DNA of 33,632 nucleotides, from contig JAJFGX010000113.1 in NCBI GenBank assembly GCA_021775895.1, positions 1 through 33,632 of the forward strand. Direction: 5' to 3'. Below, one piece after another: positions 7,779 to 17,215 of this stretch. The stretch's first letter is position 1; the number at the start of each line of letters is the position of its first letter. Source of the DNA: Alphaproteobacteria bacterium. Lineage in GTDB: Bacteria > Pseudomonadota > Alphaproteobacteria > Micavibrionales > CSBR16-224. The position numbers and the translations under genes were made by a program. The notes under the pieces were generated by a model. That model was given only the letters and a program-made list of their open reading frames with translations. It ran no database searches and was not told the origin of the DNA.

Positions 7779-9071
7779 ATGGGCAATGTTGTTGTTGTTG
7801 GCTCACAATGGGGCGATGAGGGTAAAGGTAAAATTGTTGATTGGCTTGCTCATAGAGCTGACATAGTGGTTAGATTTCAAGGTGGTCATAACGCAGGTCA
7901 TACCTTAGTTATTGATGAAATGGTTTATAAATTGCACTTGCTACCATCTGGTATTGTGCGTAAGAACACTTTGTCGATGATAGGCAATGGTGTTGTTTTA
8001 GATCCTTGGGCTTTATTTGAAGAAATTACAACAGTTGAGAAACAAGGGCTTCATATTACACCAGAAAATCTATGGATTGCTGAAAATGTGCCATTAATAT
8101 TGCCATTACATTCAGAGCTTGATCATATTATGGAGGAAGCCAGAGGACGCAATAAAATAGGCACAACAGGCAGAGGTATAGGGCCTGCTTATGAAGATAA
8201 AATAGGGCGCAGAGCAATTCGTCTTTGTGATTTAGCAAATAAAGAAACTTTGATTGAAAAACTGGATAAGCTTTTATTCTTTCACAATGCCCTTAGACGT
8301 GGTTTTGGTGGAATGGAAGTTAGACAAGATGATTTATTGGATAAATTATTGGAAATAGCACCAAAGCTATTGCCTTTTGCCAGACCTGTATGGAAGGAAC
8401 TTGCAAGAGCTGAAGAAAATAACAAGCAAATTCTCTTTGAGGGGGCTCAAGGCATTATGCTGGATATTGATCATGGTACTTATCCATATGTTACGTCTTC
8501 GAATATAGTTGCCGCTCAAGCAGCGACGGGGAGTGGCTTTTCTCAATCCAATTTAAACTTTGTTCTAGGTATTACTAAGGCGTACACAACCAGAGTAGGT
8601 GAAGGGCCTTTTCCAACCGAGCAAAATAATGAAATAGGTCAAAAGCTTGGTGAACGTGGACATGAATTTGGCACGACAACAGGGCGTAAGCGTCGCTGTG
8701 GTTGGTTTGATGCAGTGCAGGTACGTCAATCAATTACCACTGGTGGAATCACTGGAATTGCTTTGACAAAGTTAGATGTGCTTGATGGCTTTGATGAAAT
8801 AAAAATTTGCACTGGTTATAAGTGTGGGAAAAAATCTTTTGATTATATGCCAGCACTATCTGACATACAGGCTAATTTAGAGCCCATATATGAAACAATG
8901 TCAGGTTGGAGTGGAGAGACTAAAGGTGCAACGACTTGGTCTGATATTCCAGATGCAGCTGTGAAATATATTCGTCGTTTAGAGGAGTTAATTGGCGTTC
9001 CTGTGGCAATATTATCTACGGGCCCAGAGCGTGATGAGACAATTCTAGTATCAGATCCATTTAACCCTTAA
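7779..9071 (+). CDS. purA: Adenylosuccinate synthetase
   Basis: It joins IMP and aspartate using GTP to give adenylosuccinate, the first committed step to AMP, in the cytoplasm. The N-terminal [16 protein letters not shown] holds the catalytic Asp and P-loop-like glycines, GGHNAGHT holds the catalytic His region, and [34 protein letters not shown] and the [13 protein letters not shown] region follow in family order. The C-terminal GTP-binding LTKLDVLDG is present. The 430-residue length is standard. AGAAAGG precedes the ATG. It stands alone with its own likely promoter. With the adenosine deaminase nearby (10252-11262) it covers two opposite ends of adenine-nucleotide metabolism. Confidence 0.97.
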   Translation: MGNVVVVGSQWGDEGKGKIVDWLAHRADIVVRFQGGHNAGHTLVIDEMVYKLHLLPSGIVRKNTLSMIGNGVVLDPWALFEEITTVEKQGLHITPENLWIAENVPLILPLHSELDHIMEEARGRNKIGTTGRGIGPAYEDKIGRRAIRLCDLANKETLIEKLDKLLFFHNALRRGFGGMEVRQDDLLDKLLEIAPKLLPFARPVWKELARAEENNKQILFEGAQGIMLDIDHGTYPYVTSSNIVAAQAATGSGFSQSNLNFVLGITKAYTTRVGEGPFPTEQNNEIGQKLGERGHEFGTTTGRKRRCGWFDAVQVRQSITTGGITGIALTKLDVLDGFDEIKICTGYKCGKKSFDYMPALSDIQANLEPIYETMSGWSGETKGATTWSDIPDAAVKYIRRLEELIGVPVAILSTGPERDETILVSDPFNP

Positions 9072-9133
9072 ACATATGTTAATCTTTATTGTTTATTGTA
9101 TTAAGTAATGCAAGAATAATAAAGGAGCATGAT

Positions 9134-9679
9134 ATGGAAGATGCAATAACTGGCTTTAAAGTTGCCACAGAGAAGAAAAATAATGATTTAAGTGCGGTCA
9201 TTTCACCATTGATGGATATGTCAGTGAGATTTATTCAAGAACATGGATATAGCATGGAGATATATGAATCAGATCCAAATGATACTACAGGTAATGATCC
9301 ATTGTTTCTAAGTATAACGCCATATTTAAAAGGTGAAGTTGCTCATATAAGCAATCGTGAGATATCAGCGACAGGTAATCTTACTTATAAATTTTCTAAA
9401 GATGATAAAACTAAGGAAGTATCAATAGTTGGAATTGTAAGTACACGTAATTTTAGTGATTTTGCTTTAGTTCGTGAAAATAGAAATCCTAAGAGTGTTA
9501 CAGAGGTTGATAACTCTCATAACAAAGAGATACATGTAGTATTAAATTGTTTTGATGATGCTGCTCTTTTAATGGAGCAATGGCAAAGTGTACAAAAATC
9601 TGAGACATATGCAGGTATGAGAAAAAATATTGGTGGTGCTGCAAAGGCTAAAAAACAATCTAATCCACTTAAAAAATAA
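9134..9679 (+). CDS. Unknown soluble protein, 181 residues
   Basis: I do not recognise this protein. The ATG at 9134 is preceded by AAAGGAG at the right distance; a longer reading from a TTG at 9089 adds 15 residues with no ribosome site and was not chosen. No signal peptide or membrane helix is visible. The middle (about residues 55-125) alternates hydrophobic and polar residues as a beta-rich domain would (DPLFLSITPYLKGEV, LTYKFSKD, EVSIVGIVSTRNF), then a helix (DDAALLMEQWQSVQKS), then a lysine-rich tail ending KKQSNPLKK. It follows purA by about 60 bp and precedes P3, which has its own strong promoter. The coding call is secure because of the ribosome site and length; the function is open. 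Confidence 0.8.
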   Translation: MEDAITGFKVATEKKNNDLSAVISPLMDMSVRFIQEHGYSMEIYESDPNDTTGNDPLFLSITPYLKGEVAHISNREISATGNLTYKFSKDDKTKEVSIVGIVSTRNFSDFALVRENRNPKSVTEVDNSHNKEIHVVLNCFDDAALLMEQWQSVQKSETYAGMRKNIGGAAKAKKQSNPLKK

Positions 9680-9686
9680 CAATGAC

Positions 9687-9715
9687 TTGACATTACAATG
9701 CAGAAGCTCTATAAT
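9687..9715 (+). promoter_or_regulatory. Perfect consensus sigma70 promoter of P3
   Basis: TTGACA at 9687-9692, exactly 17 bp, TATAAT at 9710-9715. Both hexamers are the full consensus, the best promoter I found in the window, in front of a small membrane protein of unknown function. Confidence 0.8.
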
Positions 9716-9749
9716 TATGTTTAATTTAACAACATAAAGGTGCAATATC

Positions 9750-10235
9750 ATGTCTAAGAATGAAAGTGAAGCTGAAACTAAAGCCAAAAGTGAAGTGAAA
9801 CCTAAAAAAGTAGGCTTTTTTGGCTTTGTTGCAAGACTTGTTGTAAATACAGCGCTATTTCTTGGTGTTGTTGTCGGAGCTACCATTGGTTTAGGTGAAT
9901 GGAATAACCATGAGGAACGTAAATCAGAAGATAATCAGATGGAAGGTAATAGCCTTGTTCATTCAACTCCGTTATATGGTCAAACTCAATTACAAGTATT
10001 TCAGAATAATGAAACAGGCAACCAGTTTTTTAGCTTGTTAGATAGATTTAATAATACACGCTGTGATGTTGGGTTATCTGCTGATAATTCTGCAAATATA
10101 ACAGACCTATCTAATTGTCGTCCTATTGGGACTGAAGTTGCACCTGAACAGTCAATTATTGAAGAATATATTCTTATTATTCCAGAGCTTGATAAGCAAC
10201 CAAGAAAAACACCACCTAAATATACAGTAATTTAA
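9750..10235 (+). CDS. P3: single-helix membrane protein with Cys pair, unknown function
   Basis: 161 residues. A lysine/glutamate-rich N-terminal region (1-20) is followed by a hydrophobic segment at about 25-48 (a glycine/valine-rich helix) and a polar domain of about 110 residues. By charge distribution the N-terminus should be cytoplasmic and the polar domain periplasmic. The domain holds two cysteines, C105 and C123, that could form a disulfide. It resembles the P1/P2/P4/P5 family in style (membrane anchor plus Cys-pair domain, lysine-rich cytosolic part, strong own promoter), but I could not align it to them and it lacks the second helix. AAAGG lies upstream of the ATG. It is convergent with adenosine deaminase. 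Function unknown. Confidence 0.8.
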   Translation: MSKNESEAETKAKSEVKPKKVGFFGFVARLVVNTALFLGVVVGATIGLGEWNNHEERKSEDNQMEGNSLVHSTPLYGQTQLQVFQNNETGNQFFSLLDRFNNTRCDVGLSADNSANITDLSNCRPIGTEVAPEQSIIEEYILIIPELDKQPRKTPPKYTVI

Positions 10236-10251
10236 ATTATTCTTTAAGTTA

Positions 10252-11262
10252 TTATAGGGGCTGACACTTAATTACAAGTCTATCTTTAGTTTCTTGATCG
10301 GAAAAAGCAGCATCAATAGAGTTTTTAGTTATTTGCATTAATTCTTCTTGAGTGAAACCAAACTCATTGTGAGCTATTTCGTATTCTTTACCAATTGAAG
10401 TATTGAAAAATGGTGGGTCGTCACTGCTAAGAACTAATTTAAACCCAGCTTGCCATAGCTTGCGTAATGGGTGGTGTTCGTAGTCTTTAAATACTTTTAG
10501 CGTTACATTGCTAGAAACGCAGATCTCTGGTACAGCCCCCCATTTTAGCATTTCATTTAAGAAGTTTTCATCTTCAATAACTCGCACCATATGACCAAAA
10601 CGTTTACAGCCAAGTAATTCTTTTACATCTCTAATGCTTTCAATGCCTGCTGCTTCACCAGCATGGGCAGTTGCTTTTAGTCCACCTTTTTCACAGGCAA
10701 TTTTAAAAGCAGGTAAAAAATCCACTACATTAAGTGTGTTTTCATCTCCTGCCATTGTAAATCCTGTAACTAGTTCATGAGGATATGCAATTGTTTGTTT
10801 TGCTACGTTAATTGCTTTTTCCACACCAAAATGCCTAACACAAGCAGATATTAGACGGCATTCAATACCTGTTTCTTTATGAGCTTTATAAACTCCATCA
10901 GCTATTGCATCTACCATTTCTTTATAAGACAGTCCTACCATTGCACCATGATCTGCTGATATTGTAAGTTCTGTGTATATTACTCCTTCATTAGAGCTAC
11001 GAATTAGGTAATCATAAGTTATATCCGTGTAGTCATCGGCAGTTTTAATAAATGAAGATACAATATCGTATATGCTTATAAAGCCTACAAGGCTGCTAGC
11101 TGCTGTGCCGTCATCTATCCATTTATAGCTGTTGCCATCGCTGTTAAATATGTTACTTGGTATAGGTATATTATTTTTATTAGCCAGTTCACGTGCTTTA
11201 TCAGGAGAAATAGTTCCTTCAAGGTGAACATGCAGTTCTGCTTTTGGTAGTGTTTTCAACAT
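10252..11262 (-). CDS. add: Adenosine deaminase (adenosine/adenine deaminase family)
   Basis: A metal-dependent deaminase converting adenosine to inosine, or adenine to hypoxanthine. Metal ligands H11 and H13 lie in LPKAELHVHLEG, H200 and E203 in ATAHAGEA, H224 in RFGHMVR, and D281/D282 in SSDDPPFF. The length of 336 residues fits the bacterial family. The ATG has AAGGAAAA upstream. The gene is divergent from a TetR regulator with a palindrome between them, so the regulator may control it. The SSDDPPFF form is shared by enzymes annotated either as adenosine or adenine deaminases, so substrate preference is not settled by sequence. Enzyme-family identification is secure. Confidence 0.92.
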   Translation of the reverse strand: MLKTLPKAELHVHLEGTISPDKARELANKNNIPIPSNIFNSDGNSYKWIDDGTAASSLVGFISIYDIVSSFIKTADDYTDITYDYLIRSSNEGVIYTELTISADHGAMVGLSYKEMVDAIADGVYKAHKETGIECRLISACVRHFGVEKAINVAKQTIAYPHELVTGFTMAGDENTLNVVDFLPAFKIACEKGGLKATAHAGEAAGIESIRDVKELLGCKRFGHMVRVIEDENFLNEMLKWGAVPEICVSSNVTLKVFKDYEHHPLRKLWQAGFKLVLSSDDPPFFNTSIGKEYEIAHNEFGFTQEELMQITKNSIDAAFSDQETKDRLVIKCQPL

Positions 11263-11283
11263 ATTAGTTTTTCCTTATACTTG

Positions 11284-11299
11284 ACCTAATAAATTAGGT
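11284..11299. promoter_or_regulatory. Palindromic candidate operator between add and tetR
   Basis: Two perfect 7-bp arms ACCTAAT and ATTAGGT are separated by AA. The site lies in the 74-bp divergent gap, overlapping a TTGACC that could serve as a -35 for tetR. Position and symmetry fit an autoregulatory TetR operator; this is inference. Confidence 0.6.
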
Positions 11300-11336
11300 A
11301 TGAAAGAATGTAATATCATCGTGGAAGGGGAGAGCC

Positions 11337-11960
11337 ATGTCAAATAGCATTATAATAAAAAAGCATAAACAACATAAAAAACAAGAGAGTTACCATCACG
11401 GTAATTTGCGTCAGGCATTGATTGAAGCTGGAATACAAATATTACAGTTTGAAGGCGTAGATAAGCTTGGTTTGAGGAGTTTGGCTAGAATATTAGATGT
11501 AAGTCAAACTGCACCATATAGCCATTTTAAAGATAAAACTGAGCTATTGGCAGCAATTGCAGAAGTTGGCTTTCAACGCCTTGCTATGCAAATGTTGGAG
11601 CATGTTAATAATTCTACAGATATAGAAAAACGAATTAAAGCGATGGCGTCTGGTTATATATCTTTTGCAGTTGATAATAAAGCATTATTTTCGTTAATGT
11701 TTGGACGAGAATTAAAAGATATGAAGTCTTTTCCAACCCTTGCAATGACGGCGGGTAAGAGTTATGCCTTGTTTTCAGGTGCAGTGACTGAGGCAATAAA
11801 AGGTCGAGATGATATTTCTGCAAAAATAACAACAAATGCTATTTGGAGTTTGGTTCATGGTCTAGCCATTTTTTGTGCTGAAGGTAAATTAATCGTACCT
11901 AATAATGATATAGACTTATTTGTTTCAGATCATCTAGATGGCTTACTAAACACTCTGTGA
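11337..11960 (+). CDS. TetR/AcrR-family transcriptional regulator
   Basis: 207 residues. After a lysine/histidine-rich start comes the TetR DNA-binding domain: YHHGNLRQALIEAGIQIL then LRSLARILDVSQTAPYSHF (helix-turn-helix about residues 46-64). The C-terminal ligand domain contains AIWSLVHGLAIF near the end, the WHG-type signature of the TetR_C_33 group. GGGGAGAG lies just upstream of the ATG. The gene is divergent from adenosine deaminase and overlaps the convergent VWA gene by 31 bp at the 3' end. Target genes are unknown; add and tetR itself are the obvious candidates because of the palindrome at 11284-11299. Confidence 0.92.
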   Translation: MSNSIIIKKHKQHKKQESYHHGNLRQALIEAGIQILQFEGVDKLGLRSLARILDVSQTAPYSHFKDKTELLAAIAEVGFQRLAMQMLEHVNNSTDIEKRIKAMASGYISFAVDNKALFSLMFGRELKDMKSFPTLAMTAGKSYALFSGAVTEAIKGRDDISAKITTNAIWSLVHGLAIFCAEGKLIVPNNDIDLFVSDHLDGLLNTL

Positions 11961-12649
11961 TTTGGAACTTTATCAGAATTTGACCTACCTATATGAAGTA
12001 TGCTGTTAAGCAAATCTTCTTCAGATTTGATATGTTTTAAATTAACTTTCACACCTTTTTCTTCTAGCTCTCTGGCAAGCGCATCTGCTTGAGTGTGAGG
12101 GTGATTGTTTTGAATAATAAATATATTAATATTAACGTTCTTGTAGGTATCTTGTAATGTTGCTAGTGTTTTTACGCTTTTCTCTCTATCTCTGATACCA
12201 CCATTTGATAGAATTACTAGTTCTGATTGTTGCTCTGCACCTTCATGAAGCATTACACGTGACATAGTTCTTGCTGCTTTATCAAGGTAAGAACTAGAAG
12301 CAGAATATGAGTTCATGTCATCATAGAAACTTTGTACGCTATCAATTGAATGTTTTGAAGAGCAATTAACAATGTTTTTATAATCGTCTCCAAATACAAT
12401 AGTAGAAACTACATTATCTTTAGTACCAGAATCATCAAGTTGAACAGCTCTAGTTGCTAAATAGCTTACGTATAAAGCTTGTTTTAAAGGTGAGGTTTGG
12501 TCTCCAATAGATGTATCCATAGAACTATCTATTAAGAAGAACATATTTCTATCTAATGATTTTGATAGTAAAAACATGTCATTAGTAGCGTTAGGCTCAT
12601 AGAAAGGGTTATTTGTGCCGTCTAAATCATTGAAAATATCTTTTGCCAT
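11930..12649 (-). CDS. VWA-like domain protein with degenerate metal site
   Basis: 239 residues. A von Willebrand factor A-type fold is suggested by NMFFLIDSSMDTSIG (36-48) as strand 1 plus the metal-site loop, followed by a helix (LKQALYVSYLATRAV), ILSNGG (146-151) at the fourth strand, and VNINIFIIQ (172-180) at the fifth. The metal site reads D41-S-S43-M-D45 where the canonical form is DxSxS, and the usual late Asp is Asn149, so metal binding may be altered. No signal peptide or membrane helix. It starts 12 bp after cmk with AGAGGA upstream, so it is probably co-transcribed with cmk and possibly P4. VWA proteins (TerY) accompany TerD in ter systems, and a TerD gene lies 5 kb away. The link is inference. 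Confidence 0.65.
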   Translation of the reverse strand: MAKDIFNDLDGTNNPFYEPNATNDMFLLSKSLDRNMFFLIDSSMDTSIGDQTSPLKQALYVSYLATRAVQLDDSGTKDNVVSTIVFGDDYKNIVNCSSKHSIDSVQSFYDDMNSYSASSSYLDKAARTMSRVMLHEGAEQQSELVILSNGGIRDREKSVKTLATLQDTYKNVNINIFIIQNNHPHTQADALARELEEKGVKVNLKHIKSEEDLLNSILHIGRSNSDKVPNHRVFSKPSR

Positions 12650-12661
12650 TTTCTCTGTCCT

Positions 12662-13405
12662 CTATAATATTTTAGACTCTATAATCATGTGATTACGTAT
12701 TGCATCTAGCATTTTAGCAAATGCTTCTTCTATGCTCCAATCCGAAGTATCAATAATAATAGCATCATCGGCTGGTTTTGCAGGTGCCATCTCTCTGGAA
12801 GCATCACGAGCATCACGCTCCTTCATATCAGATAGAATTTGTTCGTAGCTAATATTCTTATTGGAAGTTTGCATTTCTTTAAATCGTCTCTCAGCACGAA
12901 TTTCTGGGCTAGCTGTAATAAATAATTTTATATCAGCTTTAGGGCAAACCACTGTTCCTATATCACGACCATCAAGGATTGCTCCACGGCCTTCTGGCGG
13001 ATTACTAGCAAATGTTTGTTGTTCTTCAAGCAGAGCGCCTCGCACTTTGGTATTAACAGCTACTTTAGATGCCATAGAGCTAACTTTCTCTGTTCGAAGT
13101 TCAGGTTGCTCTAAAAGCTCTGGAGTCATATATTTTTTGGCTGATTTAATAGCAAATTCTATGTCTTTTTCATTATCAATATTGCCATTCATATTAACCA
13201 TGTTGTAAGCAACAACTCGATAAAGACTACCAGTATCAAGGAAATCAAAACCTAGCTCTGTTGCCAGTCTACGACCAAGTGTTCCTTTTCCAGCACCAGC
13301 TAGACCATCAATAGCAATAACTATGGACTTTTGCTCGACCTGTTTTGGTTTAACTGCAATCTTTTTCTTTGCAATAGATTTTTGTTTTTTAATTGTTACA
13401 GCCAC
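12662..13405 (-). CDS. cmk: Cytidylate kinase with basic N-terminal extension
   Basis: It phosphorylates CMP and dCMP with ATP in pyrimidine nucleotide supply. The P-loop is IDGLAGAGKGTLGRRLA (32-48), with LDTGSLYRVVA (acceptor site) and GRGAILDGRDIGTVVCPKA following; LFITASPEIRAERR and the RDARDASREMAP lid region are present. The enzyme is 247 residues, longer than the usual ~215-225 because of a lysine-rich 27-residue N-terminal extension. The start is GTG with AGGGGA upstream. It is followed 12 bp later by the VWA-like gene and preceded by P4 on the same strand, with candidate promoter elements in the 89-bp gap. Confidence is high for function and moderate for the start codon. Confidence 0.93.
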   Translation of the reverse strand: MAVTIKKQKSIAKKKIAVKPKQVEQKSIVIAIDGLAGAGKGTLGRRLATELGFDFLDTGSLYRVVAYNMVNMNGNIDNEKDIEFAIKSAKKYMTPELLEQPELRTEKVSSMASKVAVNTKVRGALLEEQQTFASNPPEGRGAILDGRDIGTVVCPKADIKLFITASPEIRAERRFKEMQTSNKNISYEQILSDMKERDARDASREMAPAKPADDAIIIDTSDWSIEEAFAKMLDAIRNHMIIESKIL

Positions 13406-13450
13406 TTGTTTTCCCCTAATTATTTATAACATATAGGATACATTAACATA

Positions 13451-13479
13451 ATTTTAATGTTTTTGCAAGTGTTTTACAA
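13451..13479 (-). promoter_or_regulatory. Candidate cmk promoter
   Basis: Reading the - strand: TTGTAA (13479-13474), 17-bp spacer, TAAAAT (13456-13451). A second overlapping candidate (TTGCAA-17-TAATGT) uses nearby bases. Both are plausible in this AT-rich gap, so confidence is limited. Confidence 0.4.
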
Positions 13480-13494
13480 GATAAAAACAAATTT

Positions 13495-14247
13495 TTACCA
13501 TTTGTTATATGGTTTAGTTTTTCTTTCTTTAATATACTCTATGCCTTTAAAGCTTCCAAGCATTAATGCTAAACCAAGAGGAAAAGCAGAAAGAACGGAC
13601 ACCAGAGCCATCTCAGCGGTTTTATCAGCTGTGCAAGCATAAATTTCACTAGAATCATCTGAATTTGCTACTCTGCATTCATTTAAATAAGCTGGGTTTA
13701 TATTAATTGGTCTACTGTTGCTATTTATATAGCTACCGCCGTTAATTCCAGCATTTGCCAACTGATCTATAATGTTTTCTGCATCCTGCTCTGTTATATC
13801 GCTGGCATGAGCAAGAGCATTAAATAAGTTATATATATCCATACCCCTTGAATTGGTACTTACTTCAGGAGCTTGATAAGTTTCACCATCTAACATTCCC
13901 AAGATATTATCTGTTGTTGGTGCTGTTGGCTTATGCACTTGCTGAAGAATAGAATCAGTTCTTTCTTCGAATGCTTCTAATACATCTGCACGATTTTCAG
14001 TTTCTATATTATCTGGTGATTCTTGAAGGATAGCATTCATGCTAAATATAGATACAAGAGCAGAAACGATACCAATACTGAAAGAGGCAAATGGTCTACT
14101 AGGTTCAGTTTTGGGTTTTGTATTCTTTGGTTTCCTAGGAGGTTTTACATTGGGCACTTCACGGTCTTTATCTGGTGGCGGTGGTGGTGTATCAAAAGCT
14201 TCAGGAGATATAGGCCATAATGCAGATAATAGCTTTGGGTCAATCAT
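13495..14247 (-). CDS. P4: two-helix membrane protein of the dispersed family, proline-rich N-terminus
   Basis: 250 residues, function unknown. A proline/lysine-rich N-terminal region (20-52) precedes a hydrophobic segment (54-74), a helical domain, NPAYLNECR (184-192), a Cys pair C191/C205 (C-x13-C) ending ACT, a second hydrophobic segment (212-232), and the basic tail ERKTKPYNKW. Against P5 the alignment is obvious: F-x-ALA, EQ, L-x-N-x-GIN, INPAYLxECR, IYxCT. The Cys-containing domain is predicted periplasmic. The PPRKPKN of its N-terminal region resembles the PPRKPDKPKN tail of P1. AAGGAG precedes the ATG and a TTGACA-17-TATGTT promoter lies 33 bp further up. cmk and the VWA gene follow on the same strand. 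Confidence 0.87.
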   Translation of the reverse strand: MIDPKLLSALWPISPEAFDTPPPPPDKDREVPNVKPPRKPKNTKPKTEPSRPFASFSIGIVSALVSIFSMNAILQESPDNIETENRADVLEAFEERTDSILQQVHKPTAPTTDNILGMLDGETYQAPEVSTNSRGMDIYNLFNALAHASDITEQDAENIIDQLANAGINGGSYINSNSRPININPAYLNECRVANSDDSSEIYACTADKTAEMALVSVLSAFPLGLALMLGSFKGIEYIKERKTKPYNKW

Positions 14248-14279
14248 GATTCTTACTCCTTATTATTCTTTAAAGGAGC

Positions 14280-14308
14280 AACATATACGATTTGTACAGA
14301 TATGTCAA
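14280..14308 (-). promoter_or_regulatory. Sigma70-like promoter of P4
   Basis: On the - strand: TTGACA (14308-14303), 17-bp spacer, TATGTT (14285-14280). The hexamers are identical to those of P1, and 20 of the 29 promoter positions match P1. It lies immediately beyond the secA stop codon. Confidence 0.72.
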
Positions 14309-14317
14309 GCAAATATT

Positions 14318-17035
14318 TTACCCTTGCTTTGAATTACCATGACAATGCTTATATTTCTTTTTACTTCCACAAGGGCAGGTAGCGTTTCTAGGAGTTTTCC
14401 CCCATGTTGCAGGGTCACTTTCATCAAAATCTGGAGCAGTGTAAGTACCACCAGAATATAATAATTGTGCAGAGCTACTATTTTCAGGCTCTAATCCTTC
14501 GCCACGACCTGTAATCATTTGTTGTTCTGGGGAGTTTGGAAGGCTTGGGGCAGGGGAGTCGGCTCTCATTTCAATCAGGCTCAACATGTTTGTAACATTA
14601 CCACGTAGCTCAACCATCATATTTTCAAACATACTAAAGGCTTCAGTTTTATATTCATTTAAAGGGTCTTTTTGTCCCATAGCACGCAAGAAAATTCCTT
14701 GGCGTAAATGCTCTAAAGACAGTAAGTGATCTTTCCATGTTTGGTCTAATATTTGTAATAGCAGGCTTTTTTCGACTTTTCGCATAATTTCAGGTGTGAA
14801 GCTAGCTGCTTTTTCTGCCATTTTATTATTTGATGCATCTTGTAAGCGTTCTTCTATTTCTTGATGTGCAACTCCTTCTTCTTTGCCCCATTCTTGGGCA
14901 GGCACTGTAACACCAAGAACTTTATGTGCTTCGTGTTCTAAAGCTTCCATATCCCATTTATCAGCATAGCTATTAGCAGGCATGTATTTCGCTACCATAT
15001 CTTCGACAACATCATAACGCATGTCTTTTATAATATCAGATACATCATCGTCTTGCATAATATCAAGGCGTTGTTCGTAGATTACTTTACGCTGGTCATT
15101 CATTACGTCATCAAATTTAAGTAAGTTTTTACGTACTTCGTAGTGTTGACCCTCAACTTTTTTCTGAGCTCGCTCTAAGGCTTTATTAATCCAAGGATGA
15201 ATAATTGGTTGACCATGTTTTAGTCCCATTTTTTTGAGGAACACGTCCATACGCTCTGAGCCAAAAATACGCATTAAATCATCTTCTAGAGATATATAGA
15301 ATTTACTTGCTCCAGCATCTCCTTGTCTACCTGCACGTCCACGAAGCTGATTATCAATACGGCGAGATTCATGTCGTTCTGTACCGATCACATAAAGTCC
15401 ACCTTGCTCTTTTACAAGTTCTGCCGCTTCGGCAATTTCTTTGGTTATTTTTTCTTTGATTGCATCACGCTCTTTTGCAGTTGCTGTAGCTGGTACTTCT
15501 TCTGCTAAACGTACGCTTAAATTGCCACCTAATTTAATATCAGTTCCACGACCAGCCATGTTTGTTGCAATGGTGACAGCGGCTGGGATACCTGCTTGAG
15601 AAATAATTTGAGCCTCTTGTTCATGATACTTCGCATTCAGGACTTTATGAGCGATTTTTTCTTTTTTGAGCATTCTGGAGAGCAACTCTGATTTTTCAAT
15701 TGAGGTAGTACCTACTAAGATAGGTTGTTTTCTATCATGGCATTCTTGGATAAGCTCAATAATAGCTTCGTATTTTTCTGTTGCGGTACGGTAAATTTCA
15801 TCATGGTGATCTATACGAACCTGAACAACATTAGTAGGCATTTCAATTACTTGTAGATCATAGATGTCTTCAAATTCAGTAGCCTCTGTCATCGCAGTAC
15901 CAGTCATGCCAGATAGTGTTGAATATAGTCTAAAGTAGTTCTGAAATGTGATTGAAGCTAGAATTTGATTTTCATGCTGAACATGAACGTTTTCTTTTGC
16001 CTCAATTGCTTGGTGTAAGCCCTCAGAGAGTCTGCGACCCTCCATCATTCGTCCAGTAAATTCATCAATTAAAATAATTTGATTGTCTTTAACAATATAA
16101 TGGTCGTTAAGGTTGAACATTTTATGAGCTGAAAGTGCTGAGTTAACATGATGAACTAGATTAACATTTTGTACATCATATAAGTGTCCTTCAGGCATTA
16201 ATCCCATTTCTCTTAAAAGCTCTTCCACATGATCAGTACCTTTATCAGTTAGCATGATGCTTTTAATTTTTTCATCTAGCTCATAATCTTCTTCTATAAG
16301 AGACGGAATAACCTTGTCAATTGCCATGTACATTTCAGATAGGTTATCTAAAGCTCCTGAAATAATCAGAGGTGTTCTAGCCTCATCAATTAAAATTGAG
16401 TCAACCTCATCAACAATCGCAAAGTTAAAGCCACGTTGAACCATGTCTTCTAAACGCATTTTCATGTTGTCACGTAAATAATCAAAGCCAAATTCATTAT
16501 TTGTGCCATAGGTTATATCGCAGGCATATGCTTTCTTGCGTTCTTCATCTCTCATATTTCCTACTATATAGCCAACTGTCATACCTAGAGCTTCATAAAC
16601 TGGGCCCATCCATTTAGCATCACGTTCTGCTAGGTAGTCATTGACAGTAACTAAGTGTGCTCCTTTGCCACTTAAGGCATTTAAGTAAGCAGGTAGCGTT
16701 GCAACTAAGGTTTTTCCCTCACCAGTACGCATTTCAGCAATTTTTCCTTGGTGAAGGACGATTCCTCCCATAAGTTGCACGTCAAAAGGACGGTGAGAGA
16801 TTGCTCGCATAGCTGCTTCACGTACAGCAGCAAAAGCTTCTGGAAGCAATGATTCTAGGGACTCACCACTTTCAATTCGCTTACGGAATATGTCGGTTTG
16901 TGTTTTTAGCTCATTATCAGATAGTTTTTGCATCTCTGCTTCTAAAGCATTGATTTCTTCCACATATTTATGAAGACCTTTAATAGCTCTTTCATTACTT
17001 GATCCAAATAGTTTATAGGCGATTGATCCAAACAT
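14318..17035 (-). CDS. secA: Protein translocase ATPase SecA
   Basis: The motor that pushes preproteins through SecYEG at the inner membrane. The 905 residues are the usual length. Walker A MRTGEGKT is at 102-109, the [19 protein letters not shown] stretch carries the DEAD-like Walker B, the second nucleotide domain has [18 protein letters not shown] and the arginine-rich [16 protein letters not shown]. The preprotein crosslinking and helical scaffold domains lie between. The C-terminus carries a zinc/SecB-binding tail with C887, C889, C898 and H899. It is divergent from an exported PPIase gene, and P4 starts 70 bp after it on the same strand with its own promoter. Confidence 0.98.
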   Translation of the reverse strand: MFGSIAYKLFGSSNERAIKGLHKYVEEINALEAEMQKLSDNELKTQTDIFRKRIESGESLESLLPEAFAAVREAAMRAISHRPFDVQLMGGIVLHQGKIAEMRTGEGKTLVATLPAYLNALSGKGAHLVTVNDYLAERDAKWMGPVYEALGMTVGYIVGNMRDEERKKAYACDITYGTNNEFGFDYLRDNMKMRLEDMVQRGFNFAIVDEVDSILIDEARTPLIISGALDNLSEMYMAIDKVIPSLIEEDYELDEKIKSIMLTDKGTDHVEELLREMGLMPEGHLYDVQNVNLVHHVNSALSAHKMFNLNDHYIVKDNQIILIDEFTGRMMEGRRLSEGLHQAIEAKENVHVQHENQILASITFQNYFRLYSTLSGMTGTAMTEATEFEDIYDLQVIEMPTNVVQVRIDHHDEIYRTATEKYEAIIELIQECHDRKQPILVGTTSIEKSELLSRMLKKEKIAHKVLNAKYHEQEAQIISQAGIPAAVTIATNMAGRGTDIKLGGNLSVRLAEEVPATATAKERDAIKEKITKEIAEAAELVKEQGGLYVIGTERHESRRIDNQLRGRAGRQGDAGASKFYISLEDDLMRIFGSERMDVFLKKMGLKHGQPIIHPWINKALERAQKKVEGQHYEVRKNLLKFDDVMNDQRKVIYEQRLDIMQDDDVSDIIKDMRYDVVEDMVAKYMPANSYADKWDMEALEHEAHKVLGVTVPAQEWGKEEGVAHQEIEERLQDASNNKMAEKAASFTPEIMRKVEKSLLLQILDQTWKDHLLSLEHLRQGIFLRAMGQKDPLNEYKTEAFSMFENMMVELRGNVTNMLSLIEMRADSPAPSLPNSPEQQMITGRGEGLEPENSSSAQLLYSGGTYTAPDFDESDPATWGKTPRNATCPCGSKKKYKHCHGNSKQG

Positions 17036-17215
17036 TGATACTTAAACTCCATGTGTTTATTTTATAATTATCAATTTATACACCCTGCAGTACAAGGATA
17101 CAAGCGAAAGAAACATACTTATATTAATTTAATTTTTTCTAATACTTGCAATATTTTTGAAAGAATGGCATAAATTTACTTAGCTTAGTATGAATCATAA
17201 ATTAGGAGAATAGAG

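Noticed and set aside
9089-9133. Longer N-terminus from TTG for the unknown protein after purA
   Set aside because: No ribosome site upstream, whereas ATG 9134 has AAAGGAG at the right distance.
13457-13642. + strand small hydrophobic protein opposite the end of P4
   Set aside because: It is antisense to the conserved second helix of P4 and has no ribosome site.
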